6,472 nucleotides of DNA from Luminiphilus sp. GTDB taxonomy: Bacteria > Pseudomonadota > Gammaproteobacteria > Pseudomonadales > Halieaceae. The notes beneath the pieces are model-generated. The model searched no databases. It was not told where the DNA came from and was given only the letters and a program-made list of their open reading frames with translations. The stretch spans positions 1 through 6,472 of the forward strand of contig JAHEJH010000141.1 in the NCBI GenBank assembly GCA_024638905.1, written 5' to 3'. Within the stretch, counting starts at the first letter, position 1, and every line of letters starts with the position of its first letter. Shown one piece after another: positions 1 through 6,177 of this stretch. Both the position numbers and the translations under genes were made by a program.

Positions 1-875
1 GTTGCCAAAGCGGTCGGCAATTGCTCGGGCTGATTCACATAGAGTGAGGCCACCATCCGCACCGGAAACTCCCCAGCCTCAACCATCTTCAGTGCAAGCC
101 GACGCCCAAACTCGCCGGTATCGATCATCCCGGCATCAAAAGCGGCGGTCAGCCCAACCGCCGACATCTCCTTGAAAAAATCAGGTGCGGCGAGCGCGAG
201 CGCCTCCTCGCTGATCACGCCCAGCGCCTCGGTCACGGGATCGATCGCCGCTCCCTCGACTAGCCACCCTGTGGGATTGCCCTCCTCGTCCCGTTGAAAA
301 AAGTGCGCGCCGGGTACGGGGTCGGGTGTATCGCGTGAAATGCCGGCAGCCTCCAGAGCAAGCGAGTTCGCCCAACCGGTGTGACCACCCTCATCGATAA
401 TCAGCGCGGGTCTATCTGGCACGATCGCGTCCAGTTGCGCAGCCGTCGGCCCCTCTACCCCGAAGGCGGGCGCAAGAAAACCGGAGCCAAGCACCGGGTT
501 TTGATAGGGATGCGTACGAGCATGCTCGGCAATTTTCTCAAGCACCTGCTCTGGACTGTCGTAGGGGCTGACCTTGACGCCGTTGACCAAGGGCAACGTG
601 TCCATGCTGTGAATGTGGGTGTCGATAAAACCTGGCAGCACCGTTCGACCCTCAAGCTCAACGATCTGTGTCCGCGGACCAATCTGCGCCTCCGCGGCCT
701 CACTCTCTCCCAGCCACGTCAATCGATTCCCTTTGAAGGCCATTGCGGAGTAATGTGAGGCTGTGTCATCCATCGAATAGATCACACCCCCCCGCAGCAC
801 CCAGTCGGCCTCCGCTAGCGCACACTGGCTCCATAGGGCACCCAGAAACATCCAGATAAATTGGCTCGTGTTCAT
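1..875 (-). CDS. Exported amidohydrolase family 3 (YtcJ-like) protein, 5' part only, runs off the left edge
   Basis: Reading the minus strand from the ATG at 875-873 gives 291 codons without a stop to the window edge, so the C-terminal half is missing. Residues 1-22 look like a Sec signal peptide (hydrophobic IWMFLGALW, probable cleavage ALA|EADW), which places the enzyme in the periplasm. The mature part opens with the small beta-strand domain usual for amidohydrolases (VLRGGVIYSMD, around 26-36). The metal-binding strand PGFIDTHIHS follows at 81-90, with the HxH pair at His87 and His89. DEGGHTGWANSLAL (161-174) and GWLVEGA (203-209) are typical of the family 3/YtcJ branch, as is GLTAAFDAG (241-249). 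Family members are metal-dependent hydrolases of amide, carbamate or ester-like bonds; the substrate here is unknown. The start is secure: GAGGGAG lies 5 nt upstream, and no in-frame ATG, GTG or TTG occurs back to an upstream stop at 948-950. The signal peptide lacks Lys/Arg in its n-region. The later metal ligands lie outside the window. Confidence 0.9.
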   Translation of the reverse strand, partial: MNTSQFIWMFLGALWSQCALAEADWVLRGGVIYSMDDTASHYSAMAFKGNRLTWLGESEAAEAQIGPRTQIVELEGRTVLPGFIDTHIHSMDTLPLVNGVKVSPYDSPEQVLEKIAEHARTHPYQNPVLGSGFLAPAFGVEGPTAAQLDAIVPDRPALIIDEGGHTGWANSLALEAAGISRDTPDPVPGAHFFQRDEEGNPTGWLVEGAAIDPVTEALGVISEEALALAAPDFFKEMSAVGLTAAFDAGMIDTGEFGRRLALKMVEAGEFPVRMVASLYVNQPEQLPTALA

Positions 876-880
876 CGTTA

Positions 881-887
881 CTCCCTC
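881..887 (-). promoter_or_regulatory. Ribosome binding site of the amidohydrolase gene
   Basis: On the minus strand GAGGGAG lies 5 nt before the ATG at 875-873. It fixes the start of this edge-truncated gene, which has no other in-frame start codon upstream. Confidence 0.75.
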
Positions 888-901
888 GCAGGAATCAATA
901 A

Positions 902-935
902 GACTTACTCGGCTATACCAAAGTGACCGTAAGTC
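902..935. repeat. Perfect 7-bp inverted repeat in the divergent promoter region (candidate operator)
   Basis: GACTTAC (902-908) and GTAAGTC (929-935) are exact reverse complements with a 20-bp spacer, and their centres are 27 bp apart. The spacing and the position between divergent genes would suit a dimeric or tetrameric repressor or activator. A 7-bp match within a 130-bp region can also arise by chance, and no regulator gene is visible in the window. Confidence 0.35.
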
Positions 936-951
936 CCTGCGTTCCCATTAG

Positions 952-959
952 ATTCGAAT
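952..959. repeat. 8-bp palindrome ATTCGAAT in the promoter region
   Basis: ATTCGAAT is a perfect palindrome lying just upstream of the AT-rich stretch before the rightward gene. The symmetry does not extend to the adjacent base pair. It could be half of an operator or a chance occurrence. Confidence 0.2.
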
Positions 960-996
960 GTCCGTACTATTTACCTATTGAGCAACAAATTCATCT

Positions 997-1002
997 GAGG
1001 AG
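997..1002 (+). promoter_or_regulatory. Ribosome binding site of the first CoA-transferase gene
   Basis: GAGGAG sits 6 nt before the ATG at 1009. This optimal spacing supports that start. Confidence 0.8.
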
Positions 1003-1008
1003 CAAAAC

Positions 1009-2202
1009 ATGTCTCAGTCACGACCTCTGGAGGGCCTGCGGGTCATCGAGCTAGGGCAACTGCTGGCCGGTCCTTTTGCAGGCACTGTGCTCGGTTACTT
1101 CGGCGCCGAAGTGATCAAAGTGGAGCCGCCAACAGGCGACCCCATTCGCCAATGGCGTGAGGTCCGCAACGGCATGTCGTTGTGGTACCACTCGCTGGCG
1201 CGGAACAAGAAGAGCGTGACGCTCGATTTGAAATCAGAGCGCGGTCGGGAGCTTGCTTTTGACCTGCTGACCAAGGCAGACGTGGTCATCGAGAACTTTC
1301 GGCCGGGCGCGATGGAGAGCTGGGGACTCGGCCCAGATCAAGTGAAGGAGAAGAACCCGGGCATCATCTACGCGCGCATTTCGGGTTACGGGCAAAGCGG
1401 CCCCTTCTCCGAGAAGCCAGGCTATGCGTCGGTCACAGAAGGCTATGGCGGCTTCAGATACATCAACGGCGAGCCCGGTAAGGCGCCGGTGCGGCCCAAT
1501 ATCTCACTTGGCGATACGGTGGCTGCGATTCACGCTGCATTGGGTGTGGCGTTCGCCATTATCGAGCGCAACAAAAGCGGTAAAGGCCAGGTGGTCGATG
1601 TGGCCCTGTACGAATCGATTTTCAATTTACTGGAAGGGATCGTCCCCGAGTTTGACGGCGCGGGTGTTGTGCGGGAACCGTCAGGCACCACTATCACGGG
1701 CATCGTGCCAACCAATACGTATCTCTGTTCGGACAGCAAACATGTCGTGATCGGCGGCAACGGTGACTCCATTTTCAAGCGCCTGATGACCGAAGCCGGT
1801 CGCGAAGACATGGCTAACGACCCTGAATTGGAACACAACCAGGGACGCGTCATCCGCGAGCAAGAGATCGATGCCGCGCTCGCCAAATGGTGCAGCGAGC
1901 ACAGCTCAGCGGACATCATCAGCAAGCTCGAGGGCGCGCGCGTGCCGGTGGGGCCCATCTATAGCGTGGAGGATATGATGAGCGATCCTCATTACATCGC
2001 TCGCGGCATGTTCGAAACCGTCGAGATTGACGGCGAGCCATTGAAGATTCCGGCCATTCTCCCGAAGCTCAGCGAGACTCCGGGACGGACCGATTGGCCG
2101 GGAGCAAAAATCGGAGCCCACAACAGCGAAATCCTGGGCGATCTTCTGGGCCTCTCAGAAGAGGATCTCAGCGGCCTCAGCGACGACGGCGTCACCTGCT
2201 AA
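1009..2202 (+). CDS. CaiB/BaiF (class III) CoA-transferase family protein
   Basis: This complete 397-residue cytoplasmic protein has the normal length of the family. Class III CoA-transferases move CoA from an acyl-CoA donor to a free carboxylate through an Asp-bound anhydride/thioester intermediate. Family landmarks run in order: LAGPFAG (19-25), VIKVEPP (35-41), RNKKSVTLDLK (65-75), ENFRPG (95-100), GYGQSGP (126-132), SLGDT (166-170) and GKGQVVDVALYES (191-203). Asp169 in SLGDT sits where formyl-CoA transferase has its catalytic Asp169. At 137-141 the sequence is PGYAS, so the His-Asp pair of methylacyl-CoA racemases is absent. The region GGNGDSIF (249-256) is also transferase-like, which favours true CoA transfer over racemisation. 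The neighbour 12 nt downstream is a paralogue, and the two are probably co-transcribed. Acyl donor and acceptor cannot be read from the sequence; succinyl-CoA is a common donor in related tandem systems. Assigning the family is safe, assigning the substrate is not. Confidence 0.93.
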   Translation: MSQSRPLEGLRVIELGQLLAGPFAGTVLGYFGAEVIKVEPPTGDPIRQWREVRNGMSLWYHSLARNKKSVTLDLKSERGRELAFDLLTKADVVIENFRPGAMESWGLGPDQVKEKNPGIIYARISGYGQSGPFSEKPGYASVTEGYGGFRYINGEPGKAPVRPNISLGDTVAAIHAALGVAFAIIERNKSGKGQVVDVALYESIFNLLEGIVPEFDGAGVVREPSGTTITGIVPTNTYLCSDSKHVVIGGNGDSIFKRLMTEAGREDMANDPELEHNQGRVIREQEIDAALAKWCSEHSSADIISKLEGARVPVGPIYSVEDMMSDPHYIARGMFETVEIDGEPLKIPAILPKLSETPGRTDWPGAKIGAHNSEILGDLLGLSEEDLSGLSDDGVTC

Positions 2203-2214
2203 AGCTGACCCAAC

Positions 2215-3414
2215 GTGAAACTAGACGGCCTGACTGTTCTTGACCTGTCGTTGTTTCTGCCAGGACCTGCCGCCACACAGTTGATGGCCGATCACGGGGC
2301 GCGGGTCATCAAAGTGGAGAACCCCCGCGCACCCGAACCCACACGGTCTGCTGAGGCGTTCCCATGGCAACAGGGTGGCGAGACAGTCATGTTCCGCAAC
2401 ACCCAGCGCGGCAAAGAGAGTATCGCGCTGGATCTCAAAACCGACGCGGGCAAACGTGCCCTGCTCGCTCTGGCCACACAGGTTGACGTCGTCGTCGAAG
2501 CGTTTCGTCCCGGGGTAGCCAAACGACTCGGTATTGATTACGAGTCGCTTTCAGCGGAGAACCCCGGGCTGGTGTACTGCTCGATCTCCGCCTTCGGTCA
2601 AACCGGACCCTGGCGCGATAAGCCCGCGCACGATACCGCTACTGTCGCCGCCGCCGGCATCCTCGATGTCACGCGGTCGCCCGAAGGAGACTCAGGTCCG
2701 GCGATTATCGGCGTGCCGATTGCCGACATGTTGTCTTCTTATCTTGCGTTGTCTGGGGTGCTCATGGCGCTCCATCGTCGCCATACAACCGGGCGCGGCG
2801 ACTTTGTGGATATCAGCATGTTCGAGTCGGTCTTGGCAGCGAGCCCCAATATTCTGGGCCCCGTATTCGGCGGCGGAAAGGCTCCCGAGCGGCTTAAAGA
2901 GCGCACTCATGGCGGCAACGCCATGCTCAACGTCTATGAGACAGCAGACAAACACTATATTGCTCTGGGCGGTGGGGAGCACAAATTCGTGCAGGCGCTG
3001 TTTGAGGGTTTAGGTCGACCCGAGTTCATTGCCGCAGTGACCGGGCCAGCCGGTGAAGGCCACTGGCCAGCCATCGCGTTTTTACGCGAGACATTCCGGA
3101 CCCGCTCCAGAGAGGAATGGGAGGCCTGGTTTGGGGGCCGGGACATCTGCTGGAGCCCGGTAGTGACGCTCAAGGAAGCCTGGCAGTCCGAGCACGTCAT
3201 GGAACGCGGCATGCGGTTTCAGGACGATGCCGGCAATGACCACGTCGGCTCAGCGATCAAATTCACCGATGAACCTGCCCAAATCGACACACAATTACCG
3301 AAAGTCGGCACCGATACCTCGAAAATTATCAGTGAACTGGGCTTGACCGACGCCGATCACGAGGCGATATTGGGGTTAATTAACAGTAATGTCCGGACAA
3401 CGGACGAATCCTAG
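2215..3414 (+). CDS. CaiB/BaiF family protein with alpha-methylacyl-CoA racemase-like residues
   Basis: This complete 399-residue cytoplasmic paralogue of the preceding gene shares several landmarks at identical residue numbers: LDLK (72-75), FRPG (97-100) and GQTGP (128-132). Asp171 in the stretch GVPIADMLSS is the family's catalytic Asp. Unlike its neighbour it has KPAHDTA (136-142), matching the GHD segment of methylacyl-CoA racemases, and GGGEHKF (252-258), matching their Glu-containing segment. His139, Asp171 and Glu255 are spaced 32 and 84 residues apart, close to His126, Asp156 and Glu241 of the Mycobacterium tuberculosis racemase MCR. It may therefore epimerise a 2-methylacyl-CoA. It could also be a CoA-transferase, or the partner subunit of the upstream protein as in BbsEF- or SmtAB-type pairs. 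The start is GTG, 12 nt after the upstream stop, without a clear Shine-Dalgarno sequence; translational coupling is likely. An ATG alternative (Met24) would remove the conserved N-terminus. Confidence 0.92.
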   Translation: MKLDGLTVLDLSLFLPGPAATQLMADHGARVIKVENPRAPEPTRSAEAFPWQQGGETVMFRNTQRGKESIALDLKTDAGKRALLALATQVDVVVEAFRPGVAKRLGIDYESLSAENPGLVYCSISAFGQTGPWRDKPAHDTATVAAAGILDVTRSPEGDSGPAIIGVPIADMLSSYLALSGVLMALHRRHTTGRGDFVDISMFESVLAASPNILGPVFGGGKAPERLKERTHGGNAMLNVYETADKHYIALGGGEHKFVQALFEGLGRPEFIAAVTGPAGEGHWPAIAFLRETFRTRSREEWEAWFGGRDICWSPVVTLKEAWQSEHVMERGMRFQDDAGNDHVGSAIKFTDEPAQIDTQLPKVGTDTSKIISELGLTDADHEAILGLINSNVRTTDES

Positions 3415-3501
3415 CGGGCTAGTCGCTGATCTGAAGCCCACAAAACTGTGTAAACACCAGATTCAGAGCCCTTCCCGGGCCTATAAAGAAGGAGGCTACC
3501 C
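3415..3501 (+). promoter_or_regulatory. Leader between the second CoA-transferase gene and the receptor gene, with nested inverted repeats
   Basis: This 87-nt gap contains TCTGAA (3430-3435) and its reverse complement TTCAGA (3462-3467), enclosing the near-palindrome GTGTAAACAC (3448-3457). GCCC/GGGC flank a short loop just before the ribosome binding site. None has a T-run, so none is an intrinsic terminator and read-through from the upstream genes is possible. The gap is long enough for a separate promoter or a structured leader, but no convincing -35/-10 pair is visible. TATAAA at 3482-3487 is too close to the start codon to be its -10. Confidence 0.3.
3489..3495 (+). promoter_or_regulatory. 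Strong ribosome binding site of the TonB-dependent receptor gene
   Basis: AAGGAGG lies 6 nt before the ATG at 3502. It is the best ribosome binding site in the window and settles this start, which also yields a full signal peptide. Confidence 0.88.
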
Positions 3502-6108
3502 ATGAGGAGCTTTACCCCACTCAAGCGACGCCACAAGGCGTTGGCCACACTCCCCCTGACCGCAGCGGTATCAGCGGCAATCTCTGCTACCGCAACGCTC
3601 ATGCCGTCTGTCGCCATGGCGCAGCTCGAAGAAGTCGTCGTGACCGCACGAGCCCGCGCAGAATCACTGCAGGACGTGCCCGCAACCGTAACGGCTTTCA
3701 CTGAAGGCCAGATCGAGAACATGGGGGTGGCTCGTGCCGAAGATTTTGTTTACATGACACCTGGCGTCACGTTCGTGAACTCTGTCGAGGTAGGGGACAG
3801 CCAGTTAGCGATTCGCGGCATCAACGGTGCCCGCGACGCGGAGACCAACTTCGCGTTTATTGTCGACGGCATTCTTTATACGAATCCCTCAGCCTTTAAC
3901 CGCGAATATCCCGATCTGGCACAGATTGAAGTACTGAAAGGGCCGCAAGGTGCTCTATATGGCCGCTCCGCCGCAGCGGGTGCAGTCATCATGTCGACCA
4001 AGCGACCGACACAGGAAATGGAAGGCAGTATTAAAGTCGGCGCAGCGGAATACGGCACCATGTACGGCACCGCGACCATTGCCGGCCCCCTGGGCAGCGA
4101 TGTCGCCGGACGCCTGACCGTCACCTCACGTAAGACCGACGGCTTCCTAGAAAATGTTTACCTCAACGATGATGTCGTCAATGATTACGAAGAGACCGCC
4201 GTGAGCGGCCGCATCGTTTTTGATCCGACCGATACCCTGGCGATTGATACCAAGATCCGCTACTCCGAGGTTTCGGCTGCCTCGATCTCGTTTAATGCCG
4301 CCTTTGAATTGCCGTTCTTTGTGGGGGCGCTTGAGGGCGTAACCGGCTTCGGCGTGGACAACACGGCTGCCTCAATCGACGTGAACGATTTTGAATGGGT
4401 ATACAGCCCCAACGTCGACCCGGAAAATGAGCAAGACACGCTGGAAGTGTCAGTGAAAGTCGATAAGCAGTTTGACTCAGGCACCTTGACTGCCTGGGCT
4501 CTTTACTCAGACCAAGACCAGTACTTCCTCGCTGACGGCACCTCTGGCGCATTTGGTTTTTACGATAATTTGGGTCATTGCCAACAATCTGCTGCCGCGC
4601 GTTCACTGTTCCTTGGTGATAACACGCCGATGCAGCAGCCGACGTTTAACTTGGACGGCACTGCTGCTGGCAGATTCCTACCACCTTATAGCCCAACCAC
4701 CTGTGATGGGTATCAGTATCAAGAGCGTAATCAGCGCGACATCAGCTTCCAGTTACAGTGGACATCAGACGCTGATCAGCGACTGCGTTGGCAGGCAGGC
4801 ATGTACTTTTTGAATATCGATCGCCGTGTCGGTGTGGCACAGCTCGAGGACGACGGGCGCGCGCAGTTGCCCCGCTCTTTTGTGAATGAGCTCACTGACG
4901 CGCTGGTGCTGGATGATTTCGAGACGACGGTACTGTCAGGCTTCGGCTCCATTAACTACGACATCACTGATCGCATGGAATTATCCGTCGCAGTGCGATA
5001 CGACATTGAGGATCGTGAAGTTAGCAATGCAGTACCCAGCCCTGCTGATGGCAACGTCTCGACCAACATCAACTACTGCGGTACGTTTTTTGAGGGCGGC
5101 TGTACTTTAAACGGCGCGCCTTTAGGCGGCACACCCTGGAACCCGGCCTTTATCGACCTGTCGACAGGTGCAGTGAGCGCGCGAGTAGCGGACCGTAGCG
5201 AAGAGTTCGATGCCATCCAGCCCAAGGTCAGCTTGACATATGACCTGTCTGAAAACACGACCCTGTTCGGTAGCTGGGGCGTTGGCTTTAAGACCGGTGG
5301 CTTTAACAACCTCGGTGGTACCGAGACCATCAGCTTGTTCCTTGTGAACCCTGACGGCCTGCCGGTGGCACCGCCCGAGATCTACGAGGAGGAGACCTCC
5401 AGCTCCTTCGAGGTGGGTTTCCGCTCTACACTGCTGGACGGCAACTTGCAGTTGAACGCCGCTGCCTACCACACCGAAGTCGATGACATGCAGTTCTTTG
5501 AATTCTACGTCGGGCCTTTCGGTCTATTAAGAACTGTTGAAGGCATCGACGAAGTCACGATTCAGGGCTTTGAGGTTGGCGCTTCATGGCAAATGACCGA
5601 TGGCCTTCGCTTGGATGCCGGCTACAGCACAATCGATGGAGAGATCGACGCCATGACAGTTCGCCCCTACGTTGCGGGCAACGATGTCCCCAATGCGCCC
5701 GAATTTACCGCGAACTTGGCGCTAACCTGGGATCAGAACTTCGGCGATCTGAATGTGATGGCTCGCATCGAGTATGCCTATCAAGGGGACGTTTTCTACC
5801 ACGTCGTTCAGGGCAGTGATCTTGATGTACCCAAGTCGTATGACTTTGAAGGGCTTCCATACGAAGTACCTGCCGTATTGTTCGGAGGTTTGGCCACCAG
5901 CTATTCCAAGACGAAGGTTGACGCCTACGGCATCACGAATCTTAGAGTTGGTATAGGCGGTGAGCGTTGGAAAGTGACCGCTTTTGCTCGTAACTTGTTC
6001 GACGAAGAATACGTAGGGGAAGTGATCATGGCGCCAGAATTTGGCGGCGCATTTGTGACGCCAGGCACCTACCGCACGGCGGGTGTGGAGTTCCAGTGGG
6101 ACTTCTAA
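3502..6108 (+). CDS. TonB-dependent outer-membrane receptor
   Basis: This complete 868-residue protein is a TonB-energised, 22-stranded-barrel type transporter of the outer membrane. Residues 1-40 form a long signal peptide with a basic n-region (RSFTPLKRRHK), an Ala-rich core and cleavage at AMA|QL. The TonB-box region EEVVVTA (43-49) follows at once, so there is no N-terminal signalling (STN) domain. The plug spans about 55-170, with LQDVPATVTAF (56-66), AIRGINGAR (103-111) and EVLKGPQGALYGRS (143-156). The barrel occupies the rest. Its C-terminal end is typical: NLRVGIGG (813-820), FARNLFDEEYVG (828-839), PGTYRTAGVEF (854-864) and a terminal Phe as Bam recognition signal. Two close cysteine pairs, Cys360/Cys401 and Cys526/Cys534, fall in probable extracellular loops and may form disulfides. 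Adjacent genes are CoA-transferases rather than siderophore genes, which hints at an organic substrate, but receptors of this style have very diverse ligands. Transcription ends at the terminator 14 nt downstream. Confidence 0.96.
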   Translation: MRSFTPLKRRHKALATLPLTAAVSAAISATATLMPSVAMAQLEEVVVTARARAESLQDVPATVTAFTEGQIENMGVARAEDFVYMTPGVTFVNSVEVGDSQLAIRGINGARDAETNFAFIVDGILYTNPSAFNREYPDLAQIEVLKGPQGALYGRSAAAGAVIMSTKRPTQEMEGSIKVGAAEYGTMYGTATIAGPLGSDVAGRLTVTSRKTDGFLENVYLNDDVVNDYEETAVSGRIVFDPTDTLAIDTKIRYSEVSAASISFNAAFELPFFVGALEGVTGFGVDNTAASIDVNDFEWVYSPNVDPENEQDTLEVSVKVDKQFDSGTLTAWALYSDQDQYFLADGTSGAFGFYDNLGHCQQSAAARSLFLGDNTPMQQPTFNLDGTAAGRFLPPYSPTTCDGYQYQERNQRDISFQLQWTSDADQRLRWQAGMYFLNIDRRVGVAQLEDDGRAQLPRSFVNELTDALVLDDFETTVLSGFGSINYDITDRMELSVAVRYDIEDREVSNAVPSPADGNVSTNINYCGTFFEGGCTLNGAPLGGTPWNPAFIDLSTGAVSARVADRSEEFDAIQPKVSLTYDLSENTTLFGSWGVGFKTGGFNNLGGTETISLFLVNPDGLPVAPPEIYEEETSSSFEVGFRSTLLDGNLQLNAAAYHTEVDDMQFFEFYVGPFGLLRTVEGIDEVTIQGFEVGASWQMTDGLRLDAGYSTIDGEIDAMTVRPYVAGNDVPNAPEFTANLALTWDQNFGDLNVMARIEYAYQGDVFYHVVQGSDLDVPKSYDFEGLPYEVPAVLFGGLATSYSKTKVDAYGITNLRVGIGGERWKVTAFARNLFDEEYVGEVIMAPEFGGAFVTPGTYRTAGVEFQWDF

Positions 6109-6122
6109 GTCGCTAACCGATT

Positions 6123-6151
6123 AAAAAAGCCGGGCACTGCCCGGCTTTTTT
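6123..6151. terminator. Bidirectional intrinsic (rho-independent) terminator
   Basis: AAAAAAGCCGGGC (6123-6135) and GCCCGGCTTTTTT (6139-6151) are perfect reverse complements around the 3-nt loop ACT. The stem holds a GC-rich 7-bp core flanked by six A/T pairs, so a T-run follows the hairpin on both strands. It lies between the stop codons of the rightward receptor gene (6108) and the leftward membrane-protein gene (6178), and should end transcription from both sides. Confidence 0.95.
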
Positions 6152-6177
6152 ATGGATATACGTTTATGGATGCTCAA

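Larger units (their letters stand above)
876..1008. promoter_or_regulatory. Divergent intergenic promoter region
   Basis: These 133 bases separate the starts of the leftward amidohydrolase and the rightward CoA-transferase gene, so promoters for both directions should lie here. The right half (about 940-995) is clearly more AT-rich than the flanking genes. TACTAT (965-970) could serve as a weak -10 for the rightward gene, but no convincing -35 is spaced correctly. TATACC/GGTATA (914-919) is another poor -10-like match. No promoter can be assigned with confidence. Two symmetric elements, at 902-935 and 952-959, are possible operators. Confidence 0.55.

Noticed and set aside
381..758. A 125-codon plus-strand open frame opposite the amidohydrolase
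   Set aside because: It lies wholly antisense to a well-supported gene with family motifs, has no ribosome binding site, and its translation is Arg-rich and low in recognisable structure.
786..792. Run of seven C (seven G on the coding strand) near the start of the amidohydrolase as a phase-variable tract
   Set aside because: The frame is intact across it, seven bases is short for slippage switching in a GC-rich genome, and it encodes the expected beta-strand residues Arg-Gly-Gly.
1530..1958. A 142-codon minus-strand open frame inside the first CoA-transferase gene
   Set aside because: It is fully embedded opposite a conserved gene, and its Ser/Pro/Leu-rich translation is typical of the antisense frame of GC-rich coding DNA.
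2534..3013. A 159-codon plus-strand open frame inside the second CaiB-family gene
   Set aside because: It is an out-of-frame shadow with no ribosome binding site and no recognisable domain, while the host frame is conserved throughout.
3468..3480. GCCC/GGGC hairpin after the CoA-transferase genes as a terminator
   Set aside because: The stem is only 4 bp and no T-run follows, so it cannot act as an intrinsic terminator.
3482..3487. TATAAA as a -10 promoter element for the receptor gene
   Set aside because: Transcription from it would begin inside the ribosome binding site at about 3494, leaving no usable leader, and there is no -35 at the right distance.
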